Of a stretch of DNA of 64,000 nucleotides, positions 44,888-55,109 are shown one piece after another. A program made the position numbers and the translations under genes. Location of the stretch: NCBI GenBank assembly GCA_030848705.1, contig CM061237.1, positions 83,943,910-84,007,909 on the forward strand, written 5' to 3'. Under the pieces are notes generated by a model. It saw only the letters and a list, made by a program, of their open reading frames with translations. It was not told the origin of the DNA and did not search any database. The DNA comes from Heracleum sosnowskyi. Taxonomy: Eukaryota; Streptophyta; Magnoliopsida; Apiales; Apiaceae. Position 1 is the first letter of the stretch. Each line of letters opens with the position of its first letter.

Positions 44888-46774
44888 TTAGACCTTCTTC
44901 GGAGCCCAAAATTGATTGGGTCCGGCATACTTAAAGAACTGGCCTTTGTCAGGCAAAACAACATTTTTAGCTAAAACTACTTCAACCTCTTTCACATAAG
45001 AGCGTTTCCATTTATAGCCAGCCTTAACACATTTCTGAGTAGGCTTAGGGATAAATGAATCCACTCTAGTCTTAGGAGGACTAGTAGTATTAGCTCTAAC
45101 ATGCTTCTTATTATTAACATGTTGGCGTGGAGCAGTCTTATCTTTAGATACATGCTTTTTATTAAAGTAAGCATACATAACATTGAAAGCACAAGACATG
45201 CAATTAATCACACCACATGCTTTATGAGAAGAATTAACAGCAGGCATGTTAGTTCTACAGTTGTTTTGATCCAACTTATGGATATCTGATTTAGTCTTTT
45301 CAGTTGAAGCAACTTTGACTGGTTTATCAGATATACACTTTTTGGACTGTTCAACTTCCAAAGCCATATCTTCTTCACGAAGTTCTTCAGCAATGATTAT
45401 AGAGTACTCCTTCATAGGATCTGCTATGGATTCTTTACAGAAGGGTGTTTCAATACCCTTAAGTATATAAGGAACAACCTTTCCTTCTTCTCTGACTCTA
45501 CAAGGTGTATTAATACCAAGCAATCCTATAGCCTCGTTATAATCATAACCAATACTGACATGATTACCAATAGCTTGTTTATTGAAAATTTCTTTAGCCG
45601 TTTTACAAGAGTTGTAATAGGCATTAGCTTTAGTCTTCAGCTCACTAATCTCTTTCTTAAGAATGGTTTCCAGTTGAATATAACATTTAACCCTATTCTC
45701 AAGAAAAGCTATTTTCTCAATAAGTTCATCCTGATTAACATGCACTAATTTTAATTCTTTTATTTCCTTTTCAAGATTTGTGTTCAAAAGAATTATTTTG
45801 TCATTTTCAGAGCGTGCACAACTTAAAGTATCACCAAGATGACGAATCATTTCAGTATCAGTGAACTTTACCTCAGACATGTTGGGTGAAGATAACATGG
45901 AATCAAAGAGTTTGCCTCCTATTGCCATGAGTGCAAGATTCCCAACTTCTTCATCTTCACTGTCTGTATCATCCCAGCTCTTTTCTTTAGACTTGTTCTT
46001 CTCAACCATCCCTGTTTTATAGCCACCCCTTGTGCTATTTGAGGATGAAGAACCACCTGTCTGGTATTCGTCAGCATATGTCTTGAACTTGAAACTAGGA
46101 TTTCTCCTGAACCTGAAGTTTCCAAACTTCTTCACTACCCAGGCCATAGACTCATCTTCCAACTGTTCAAGCTCCTCCATAGAATAAAAATCACCACCAG
46201 ATTGACTTGTAGATGTAACGCCATATTCAGCTACAATTACATCCTTGTTAGGACTGGAAGGTAGAACAACCTTCGCTTCCTGTTTCTGTGGGACTCCAGC
46301 TACCAGTGAAGTAGACATACTAACCACTCTTCCTTCCCTTGGATTTGATCTGAAGTGCTCATATGAAGAGGTGAGAATTTCCATCTTATTCTCTCTAACT
46401 TCCTCTGTCCCTTCATTGATTATTTCAATCGTATCCCAAATGTGTTTGGCAGAGACACATTTTAAAATATGATTATGCATGATTGGATCAAGACAATCAA
46501 TCAGTATCAACTGTAGACAGGCATCCAAGGCAACATCTTCTTTTTCTGCAGAAGTGTAGTCCTTGGGATCCTTAGGGTATATCCTAGTAACAACATCATT
46601 CTCTATTAGCTCTTTCTCAACAAACATAGGAATTCTTGGTCCATTCTTCAGCACTTCAAGATATTCAACATTAACCACTTGAAGAAACAAGAGCATCTTC
46701 TTCTTCCACATAGGATAGTGCTCCTTGCTGAACATTGGGATTTTTACTGTAGCCACTTTCTGTGTAGTAGACAT
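44888..46774 (-). CDS. gag: C Gag, 628 aa, internally deleted but open
   Basis: Starts MSTTQKVATVKIPMFSKEHY, the usual Sirevirus N-terminus, with CEGTEEVRENKMEIL near residue 133. Compared with B Gag, the UBN2 capsid middle (the EVFERFNKLVNELKLYD region and about 90 residues) is missing in frame after SNPREG, and no CX2CX4HX4C knuckle remains, though the Cys-rich segment after it is present (CGVINCMSCAFNVMYAYF). A long helical region lies at about 290-390. It ends NQFWAPKKV-TAA, matching the QVWVPK end of A. Retention of one open frame despite deletions suggests selection or youth; whether it still packages RNA is doubtful. Confidence 0.82.
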   Translation of the reverse strand: MSTTQKVATVKIPMFSKEHYPMWKKKMLLFLQVVNVEYLEVLKNGPRIPMFVEKELIENDVVTRIYPKDPKDYTSAEKEDVALDACLQLILIDCLDPIMHNHILKCVSAKHIWDTIEIINEGTEEVRENKMEILTSSYEHFRSNPREGRVVSMSTSLVAGVPQKQEAKVVLPSSPNKDVIVAEYGVTSTSQSGGDFYSMEELEQLEDESMAWVVKKFGNFRFRRNPSFKFKTYADEYQTGGSSSSNSTRGGYKTGMVEKNKSKEKSWDDTDSEDEEVGNLALMAIGGKLFDSMLSSPNMSEVKFTDTEMIRHLGDTLSCARSENDKIILLNTNLEKEIKELKLVHVNQDELIEKIAFLENRVKCYIQLETILKKEISELKTKANAYYNSCKTAKEIFNKQAIGNHVSIGYDYNEAIGLLGINTPCRVREEGKVVPYILKGIETPFCKESIADPMKEYSIIIAEELREEDMALEVEQSKKCISDKPVKVASTEKTKSDIHKLDQNNCRTNMPAVNSSHKACGVINCMSCAFNVMYAYFNKKHVSKDKTAPRQHVNNKKHVRANTTSPPKTRVDSFIPKPTQKCVKAGYKWKRSYVKEVEVVLAKNVVLPDKGQFFKYAGPNQFWAPKKV

Positions 46775-46860
46775 CTTTTGAGATTTTTAGGAATAATAAA
46801 AATTTCAGAGTTTAAGAAAAATCTCAAAACAATTGGATCTATGATTTGTATATCAATCAA

Positions 46861-46875
46861 AAGGCTCTGATGCCA
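46861..46875 (-). promoter_or_regulatory. Primer binding site of C
   Basis: The minus strand reads TGGCATCAGAGCCTT right after the LTR. It differs from the usual TGGTATCAGAGC at one base. Confidence 0.8.
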
Positions 46876-46877
46876 AT

Positions 46878-48378
46878 TGTTAGGTCCTGATAAGTTTGTA
46901 GAAGGGGGGTTGAATACAAACTATACCGTTTTATCGAATTTGTTCTGTTTAGAATCAAACAATTTAAGAACAAATTATGGCGGAAATAAATGAAACAGAA
47001 TTCAAGTTAAATAAAACTATATTAAACTTGAAGGGTGTTACAAATATGATACTGATTACAAGATTGGATCTCAAACTAATTAAAACAAATCTAGAATAAA
47101 TTCGACATGAATTTATCTATTTTTGTAATAAAAAGATATAACAATATTTGATAATTTGAGATACGTTCTAGGGATAAAAATCCGCTAGATAGTCAAAGCA
47201 GTACAAGTAAATGAATTCTAGTGGTTTAGATTTGACACCAAGATTTTCTAGAATTTATTCACTGAAGAAATTAGCACGGCAGTTTCTTTTCTTTTGTTGA
47301 CAGAAGATGTTCTTGATGAATATAATGTTCAGTATATTTTCTTCTGTGCTTTTCTTTCCTTTTGTACTTTAATCCACTTGACAAGCCTGCACGTTTCTTG
47401 CTTTTCATTCCACTAGGAATGACTATCAAAATAGTCTAAAAAAGACTATTTTTAAGCCTGGAATGACTATCAAATTGCCTTGTATGACTATCAAATGGCT
47501 TGCAATGACTATGTGAATTTAAGACAATTTAATTAGAATTAATTAAAATAAGCTTGGATGACTACCGGGATGACTACCGGTATGACTATCCGGGGTAGTC
47601 ATTCCAGGCTTATTTTAATTAAGAATTCTAAATTAAATTCTAATTCTTCTTTAAATTAATTCTAATAATTAATTAATTTCATAAATTAATTCTGATGAAT
47701 TAATTTATTCAATAAATTAATTACTTAATTAATTTATTTCATAAATTAATTCTGATGAATTAATTTATTCAATAAATTAATTACTTAATTAATTTATTTC
47801 ATAAATTAATTCTGATGAATTAATTTATTCAATAAATTAATTATTTAATTTATATGTTAAATTAATTCTTGAAGAATTAATTTAATAAATAAATTAATAA
47901 CTAATTTAAGAGAGAATTTAAATTCTTAATAGATAGCAAAACCACTTCTAGAACCACTTGAACTTGATGAATAAAATCCATTGTCTGAGGTTGTCATTTG
48001 ATGCACTGTCTGGTTCATAAATGACTAACTTCAATGTCTGTTCTTCATCTTGACTTTAAGCTGTGGTCCATTGTCTGCTTTTGACTGTTGATCAATCTTT
48101 GTAACCTGTACATTTGCTATCACAAATCTGAAACCTCTGTCACTTTAATAAATCCACATCTTTGAAGACTTCACTGAGGCTTGAACAAATAATTGAACTT
48201 CTTTCAATGTAGTATATCTTCAAATCTGTAGAGTGACTTTAATCTGTATTCTTCTGACAGATATGATCTTCTGAGATTCCTATGACTGTGATAATTAATC
48301 TAATATCTACTTATTACATTCTAGTTTAAGTTGAGTAGAATCCTCGAATTACAAATAGGCTATAGCATATGCCTTTCA
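46878..48378 (-). repeat. 5' LTR of C (right in the window)
   Basis: Near-identical to 39794-41306. One substitution seen (GATACTGATTAC against GATACTAATTAC) and one fewer 12-bp ATGACTACCGGT unit. Confidence 0.93.
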
Positions 48379-48383
48379 ATGCT

Positions 48384-48878
48384 CTATGAATTCTGTCAAC
48401 CCATGTGCTATGTCTGTACTATCCCTTTCACAAAGTACAGAGTGTATCTGTAGATGTTATTTGTGATGTATCCGTTGAAGGTATCTTGATCACATCCGTA
48501 AACAGCTAGTACTGCTATCCGTAGACAGTACATTGTCTACATCCGTAGAAGACTAATGTTGCTTATCCGTTGACAGTCAATTTCACTTATGTAAAATTGC
48601 AAGGCATATACTATTTACAATTAGCCTCCATATTCTACATATCAATTAATAGTCAACATGACTTATTCAGCCTAAAAACTAATACTTCAACTTTTACATT
48701 ACAAAATAAGATTACACATCAGGATTCCTTAAGCATGCTACATTGAGTCTTATCCGTAGATAAGCTACCCTTCTACGGATACTGCAAAATCATGCTATCC
48801 GTTGTAGGTTACATTTTACTTATACAATTTTCACTAAGTTAATTTAGTTATCATCAAGAAACAACATAGTTCCTAACA
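48384..48878 (-). repeat. D 5' LTR, upstream half with motif array
   Basis: Continues the D LTR after C. It carries about nine TATCCGTAGA/ATCCGTTGA-type copies (for example at about 48470, 48502, 48518, 48540, 48558, 48750, 48796) with an inverted TCTACGGATA near 48772. It ends CCTAACA on the + strand, abutting LINE sequence. Confidence 0.78.
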
Positions 48879-50420
48879 ATTCCTCTCTTTGAACTCTAAG
48901 AGCAGCACCTTGCATTCTTCGATGATCCGACCAAAGTATGATAACAAAGCGTCTGAGTTCCTTATTGCATGCACTGCCACAAGACAATCAGACTCTACTA
49001 TAACTTTGTTGTGATTGCTTCCTTTAATCCAGCTGAGGGCATCTCAGATCCCCCCCGTAGCCTCTGCGCTCTCCGGAGCTATATTCCCATGAAGACAATG
49101 CTTTCTTGCTTCGAGGAGCTCACCCTTGTGATCTCTTACAACATATGAGAAGCTATAACAGTTAGATGACTCAAATAACGCAGCAACGCAATTTACCTTA
49201 AATTGTTTATTCGGTTGGAAGCGTCCAGTGCTCATTACCATCAGAAGAGGCCATATGACCCATAAAAGTATCAAAAGATTTGTCTTGAGCACACTGCCAT
49301 TGATTAAGGACCACTCTTGATGATTCTACGACATCTGCAACCTCTTTACCTTTTTGATTCCATACCAGATCATTTCTACACTTCCATATCGATCAACATA
49401 ACATAACAACAATTTGTCATTTCTCTACCGTCCAACTCTTAGAAATTTTTGAAAACCAGGTCATACACGACTCATGAACCATACCTGAGGTATTTCTTGC
49501 AGCTTGACTCCAACACTCTTGAGAGAATGAACAGTTTAACATAGAATGATTAATAGTTTCTTGTTCAACATTGCACATAAGACAAAGGACATTGACGTCT
49601 ACATGCTTTAATCTCAGTTGAGATTTCGTGGGGAGACATCCTATTGCTGCACGCCAAAAGAAGTGTTTAACTTTTGGAGGAACTTTAAGTTCCATAATCT
49701 TTTCCAGCATCGAGAACTCATAGATAAATCCATCGTTTCTTTATTTTCCTACAACAAGGCATAGGCCGTTTTTACTGAATAATGACCAAGCTGATCCTTT
49801 CTCCAGTACCACACATCACTTCCAGTCTAATGAATGGGGTTGGAGAGAATTATATTGACATCGCGTTCTTCAAATAAATCATTGATCAAATCAACGTCCC
49901 ATTGATTCCCATCCACACTCATTAACGAGGACACCATCGTGCCTTGTGCAACTTCATTGATAGAGATAATGTATGGGTTACTCAGTTCTGGTAACCAGGG
50001 ATCCGATAACACGTTGCAGATTTTGAGCTTCCATTACGCTTCTCCAAACAAAACTAGGACTCCCACCCAACTTCGCAGATAAGAAATTACCATGAAGGTA
50101 ATATCTTGCTTTGTATATTTTGGCCACAAAGCAACCTGAGGTTTTTCACCAAGCGCCACCCTGTTTCCTCAACAATACTACATTAAAGTCGTGTAAGTTA
50201 CGAAAACCCAACCTCCCTTCTGTTTTTGGTTTACACATTCGTTCCCAACACATCCAGTGGATGTTTTTTTTTTGTCTAGAGCTTTTCCACCAAAACTTAC
50301 ACATTATTTTCTCATTAAGACACACTTCATAAACAAATCAATAATTTTTTCATTAAAACCCATCTTGTTCAATAAAACTTGAAGGTAGCTCCATCCCACA
50401 GGGTCATAAGCCTTACTCAT
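48879..50420 (-). pseudogene. LINE (non-LTR retrotransposon) fragment: RT end, zf-RVT, RNase H
   Basis: On the minus strand from 50420: MSKAYDPVGWSYLQVLLNKM, an RT motif of plant L1-type LINEs, followed by an RT thumb region with deletions and stops. Then a block around 49827-50012 (SDPWLPELSNPYI), the zf-RVT zinc-binding region 49417-49710 (KVKHFFWRAAIGCLPTKSQL ... CLMCNVEQETINHSML), and an RNase H-like end (SYVVRDHKGELLEARKHCL, then VESDCLVAVHAIRNSDA). B cuts it in RT and D cuts it in RNase H. Several frame breaks; not active. Confidence 0.85.
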
Positions 50421-51204
50421 TGTTAGGCTCAAGGCATGTCTGATTACCACTATTAACAAGCCTAATCATTGTGACTTTGTCACTCTACATGACCTAGTGA
50501 ATTCTTTCAATGGGATATAGTATAGGTCTCCATTGTACTTGTCCTGTTTTCATGTACTTAGCTTTATCTTGTATGCTCAAAGTTATAATGAGCTTAGTAA
50601 GCTTCTTGCAATCTAGAATGTACATAGGCCATGGAATAATTGTCCTGGTAGAAGTTCAGAGATGTTCATGCAGCAAGATGGAGATGAATAAGGCCCTGAA
50701 GAAATAAGTTGCAGAAGTTTTCCTAAGTCCCTGTACCGTGAAGTCAAAATGAAGCTATGTCGTGAAGTCTAAAAATATCCATGTCGTGAAGTACTGAGAT
50801 CGCATAGTCCTAAATGAACTATGTCGTGAAGTCTTCATTACTAATATCGTGAAGTGTTGATTCCGCAAAGTCAGAATGTATTGGATCGTGAAGTCCTCAA
50901 AAGGCCTAGATCGCGAAGTCCTCAAAAGGCTAAGATCGCGAAGTCCTAAAAAGTCTTAGATCGCGAAGTCCTCAAAAGGCTTAGATCGCGAAGTCCTCAA
51001 ATTGCCTATGTCGCGAAGTCTTCAAAGGATAGATCGTGAAGTCAGGGAAATGTTGGAGTTCACGATATCAACACTTAGCCGTTTATAACAAGACAAATCA
51101 AGGTACAGAACCAAAATTCAAAGGAGACAAATACTGAAGCATCTGTTCTGGCAAGGTGGTCCAAAGAACAGATGGCAAATCTACAGCTAAACTTGGAGAG
51201 AAAG
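50421..51204 (+). repeat. B 5' LTR, upstream part with TCGCGAAGT array
   Basis: Starts TGTTAGGCTC. Between 50731 and 51070 there are about twelve TCG(C/T)GAAGT units, in the later part with a regular period near 25 bp (GATCGCGAAGTCCTCAAAAG). No coding sequence. It resumes after the solo LTR at 54582; total LTR about 1264 bp. Confidence 0.88.
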
Positions 51205-54200
51205 TGTGACGCCCCTAGATCCGGGGTCAAGGATCCAGGTCATCACGGTCCAATTTCCACTCATTATCAATAACACTCTGATTTTTTTTAATACTTACAC
51301 AACTGACCCCTCACTAATACACTCACACCAGTCATATTCTCAGAGAACAACATCCACAATATTAAAAGTTTAAAGTTAAACAGTTATTACAACCCAGAAT
51401 CCTACTAAGTACATTGTTGAACAATACTTCTACAGGAAGCATTTCAACAACCAAAAGTTTATTACACAACTTACACCCTTAATGTACATAAGTCTACCAA
51501 CACCCGTTCGTTATCAGCTACCTCAGGGATAGTCGCCAGCACTCGCTCAAAAAGTCATTTTCCCCTTACCCTCTTGCGGGGTGTAGTGCACAGTATCGGC
51601 ATTTGACCTAACTGTTATATACATAAGTAGCAAGAGTGAGCTATAATAGCTCAGCAAGATAATGTTGTAAACTAGAAATCAGAATTTTAAACATGTATAA
51701 ATATATATAACTAGAAATCCAACTATAAACTTTAAGAGGGAATAAAATTCTTATTTAATAACACATCATCCACTTACTATTATAAGAAAAGAAATCTAGA
51801 ATAATATAAAATCAGTTTCTCTTCTAATACAAAATCATTCCATTATTCCGTCTCATTTTCCCTGTTCAGTATACCAGTCTGAAATCATTATAAACTTCCT
51901 TTAAAGAAAATTCTGGGGATATCTGCTAGCGCCAGATACGTAGGACGATGATCAGTCGCCTAACCGTATCTGCTCTCTGTTTACTACTAGTAGAAGGAAT
52001 GACAATCATTCCTGGAGGAAGGCTTCCCTGCTACATCCTCCCTCGGCAACTCTTGGGCCGGAATAAATATTGAGTGCTGGACTGTGCCGCACACAGCCTC
52101 TTACGCTTTTGGTTGATGACAATCATCCCTGGAGGAAGGCTTCCCTGCTACATCCTCCCTCGGCAACTCTTGGGCCGGAATAAATATTGAGTGCTGGACT
52201 GTGCCGCACACAGCCTCTTACGCTTTTGGTTGCTATCCCCCTTTTTGTCAAATCATTTTTCCATTATCAATCACCATTTCCCATTTTTCCATTCACATAT
52301 ATCATATCCATCCATTTATCATATAATATCACCTTTTTAAAACCATATGTCATAACATTTTGCTTATGACTCGTACATCTTCTCTGTATTCGATGAACTC
52401 CAATACATTCTTATATACATACATTATTCCATCTTTTTTAAAAGTATTAAAATAATAATCAAATAATATTTATTAAAATCGTAACTACTTTTAAAATAAT
52501 ATTTTAATATAAAATGATCCATAAATAACTCTAGATAACAACTGATACCATTCTTTGAAACATAAAATATATCCGCTCTTTCAATATTCTTATTCATATC
52601 TATAATCCATATTCAAGGATTTCAGTAAATAGGGAATATATCCCAAATCATCTCACCGTATAAGATTCATATATTGTTCACCAAAACCATTTCCTTTGAA
52701 CATAAACAGTTTATCAAAATAAGGGTAAAAGAAATCTTGCCTCGATCCCTAAGTCCCAGAGGTACGTTCCCGTGTTCGTCTCGAGTTTCTATAGAAACGA
52801 AAAGGATCACCATCAGAAATATATTTCACTTAACCACTTAACCCCTAAATATATATAATAACACCCTTGACGCATAATGTAAGTTTAACATACCATTTAT
52901 AGACCAAAAGTTCCAAGAACGTATCCATTTTTAGACTCGATAAAAGTTTCAGTGATTTACACCATTTCCTTAAGGATTCCTTATTAACCACACTCTACTG
53001 TAAAATTTCTCATAAATTATCAAATTCGAATTTTGACACAAGGTCAACTGGTAATGGCTCTCTGACCACTCTACTATAATATCCCAAAATTTCATAATTT
53101 TTAAAAATGTTTAAGTATGGTAATTATAGCCTCAAAGTTATCACAACTACGTTTTCTCGGTTTTCGAACGTCTTTCACTAAAACTCACTTTTCTCCTAAA
53201 CCGTTCATCAGATTTTGACGTACTTTATATCAAAACGATCTATGAACCAAGATCTATCCTTTCATTGTCAGTTGGTGCTCTGGATAGTACGAGCATGGTT
53301 GTCAAAAACAGGGCATCTTTTTGGTTTAACGAAAATTGGACATTATAACGGCTATATTTTCATACTTTCCATCTTATGACTCCTCCAAATCCAACATCCC
53401 ACACATATATCAAACCCTACACCATGTGGTCATCATACCAACCATGGTTACAAGCTTTCACAATACTTCCATATTCAATCAATCACTCATAAACATACAT
53501 ATATTCATGATTTCATGCTTAATATACACTTAACCACTAAACTAACTATAAGTCATCATAAACTCAAGATAATACTAAGGGTTCATGAACTCCATACCTT
53601 CCTTGAAGCTTTAACACTCTTAATAAAGGTTTGTAGTCCTTGATACACCTTGATACAACCTTAATATACCTTAATCTTTCAAAACAAAACACAAAACTCA
53701 AGTTACTTACTATACCCCAGCTGAAAGAACTGGAAAAACGAGGTTCTTAACATGCTTTTATAGACAAGGCTCCTAAAGAAGAGTTGTAGAGAATCTCAAT
53801 ACCTTTCCAACAAGCTAAAGAACACAAAACTCCAGTGAGAAATGAAGGCTCTAGGGCTGTTTTACTGGGCTGCTGTGATTTTGGCCGAATGGACTAAAAA
53901 TGGGGAAGATAAGATGATTTTTGTGTTGGCTAGCAAGGTTCTAGAGTTTTGTGGATATTTCATGACTTATATAGATAATTACTTAATAAATCCTTGGATA
54001 ATTACTTGGTTAAAGTGTGTGGAAGTTGCCTAACTTTCTTATGTCATTGATGATGTCATCTTGGATGATCCTAGAATCTTGTTTTTTTTTTCTAAGTAAA
54101 ATGCTAATAATCTTGATAAATAATAAGGTGGTATGTATCCTTGTTACGTTACTAATCTTGGTTGTTTTGTTTCCATACTCGTTTAATCACGATTCGTTTC

Positions 54201-54576
54201 GAATACACCATGTTATCTCAGGGTTCTGAAATCGTTTAACAATTCATTTTCCCTGGCATTCTCTTAACTTAATAATCTCTTGGTTTAACTTAAATTCACT
54301 AATTCCTTAATATAAAATCTTTTAATATTACTATGCTCCTTAATATCCAATAAATAGAAGCTTGTTCGAACTCAAAATCCTAAAAACCCAAATTCAGGAA
54401 TTTCTGAAATCCATCGTCATTTCGAGTCACTTATTTCCATAGTACATCACTAATATGGTTTCTTCTTTACTCATTTTCCATTTCAAATATAGAGTACCTA
54501 CACACCATTTTCCTAAATTCCTCGAGATCACTATTCATTTAGACACTGTAGCCTTTCTAAAGTTAGGGTTATTACA
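51205..54576 (-). mobile_element. Tekay-related solo LTR inside the B LTR
   Basis: TGTGACGCCCCTAG...GGTTATTACA, 3372 bp, with GAAAG at 51200-51204 and 54577-54581. The ends and the GTGAGC...AGCTCAGCAAGATA-type block near 51630 resemble the LTRs at 3470 and 12517, but overall it is a distinct family. No internal region, so it is the result of LTR-LTR recombination. It has a 117-bp tandem duplication at 52000-52233. No gene recognised; the rest is AT-rich LTR sequence. Confidence 0.87.
52000..52233. repeat. 117-bp tandem duplication in the solo LTR
   Basis: Two nearly identical copies starting TGACAATCATTCCTGGAGG and TGACAATCATCCCTGGAGG, adjoining at 52117. Confidence 0.93.
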
Positions 54577-54581
54577 GAAAG

Positions 54582-55061
54582 ACAAGAGACAAGAAGCTAC
54601 AGAAACGGGAAAGACTCCAAAAAGCAAGTGGTCCTTCCTGACACAGTGAACTTATTATGGCAGGACAAGTTGGACTTTCAGCTAAGGGTAACTGTGTAAA
54701 TAGTTGTGTGCACTAGTTTGTATAAGTCTATATATATTGTGCACACCCTACTGTAAGCAGGAAGAGAGATACACATAGAATTATCTTAAACACTCTTTCT
54801 CTGTAAGAAAACAAGATACAAACTGTTCTTGTTTAGAAGCCAGAATTTCTCTTGTGAGATTTTGGAAGCTGTAGTATTTAATTTGCTTTATACAAAGTAG
54901 ATCAAAGTGATTGTGTGTGTACTGTTTATTTTAATTCCGCATTTTCTTACAGCACAATCAGTTACAGCAATTAAGTTTCAAGAAACCGAAAATCTATCAA
55001 ACTATCCATTCACCCCCCCCCCCCCCTCTGTCTAGTTTCTAGGTGGTATTCATTACTAACA
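54582..55061 (+). repeat. B 5' LTR, downstream part
   Basis: Contains a TATA-like CTATATATATT at 54728-54738, a C-rich tract at about 55013-55026 (counterpart of the TTCAACCCCCC block in other families) and the end ACTAACA before the primer site. Confidence 0.85.
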
Positions 55062-55063
55062 AG

Positions 55064-55079
55064 TGGTATCAAAGCGGGC
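55064..55079 (+). promoter_or_regulatory. Primer binding site of B
   Basis: TGGTATCAAAGCGGGC two bases after the LTR end, resembling the initiator-Met tRNA complement TGGTATCAGAGC with one change. Confidence 0.85.
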
Positions 55080-55109
55080 TGTTAACATACAAACAGGAAA
55101 AGATCAAGA

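Larger units (their letters stand above)
39794..48378 (-). mobile_element. Element C: young non-autonomous Sirevirus derivative
   Basis: 8585 bp, two LTRs of 1513 and 1501 bp, ATGCT duplication, primer site, purine tracts and a long gag frame. Integrase and nearly all RT/RNase H are deleted and the downstream ORF is decayed. By eye the LTRs differ by about one base plus one 12-bp unit of a short tandem repeat. The element therefore moved recently although it cannot encode integrase or RT; its enzymes must have come from a relative. Confidence 0.92.
36738..48878 (-). mobile_element. Copia (Sirevirus-like) element D: 5' LTR and gag only
   Basis: Minus-strand element with LTR (39254-39793 plus 48384-48878), primer site and gag up to the KNRNGKVG stretch at 36738. 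Pol and 3' LTR are absent, because the sequence switches to plus-strand A2 at 36737. Element C sits in the LTR and solo LTR E in gag. The LTR start (TGTTAGGAAC on the minus strand) abuts LINE sequence. Confidence 0.82.

Noticed and set aside
49044..49710. Host gene with RNase H domain
   Set aside because: The zf-RVT region and RT motif next to it show a LINE 3' part.
50880..51040. CRISPR-like array (regular short repeats)
   Set aside because: Units run on without unique spacers, lie inside a plant LTR and have no cas genes nearby; they are the B motif tandem.
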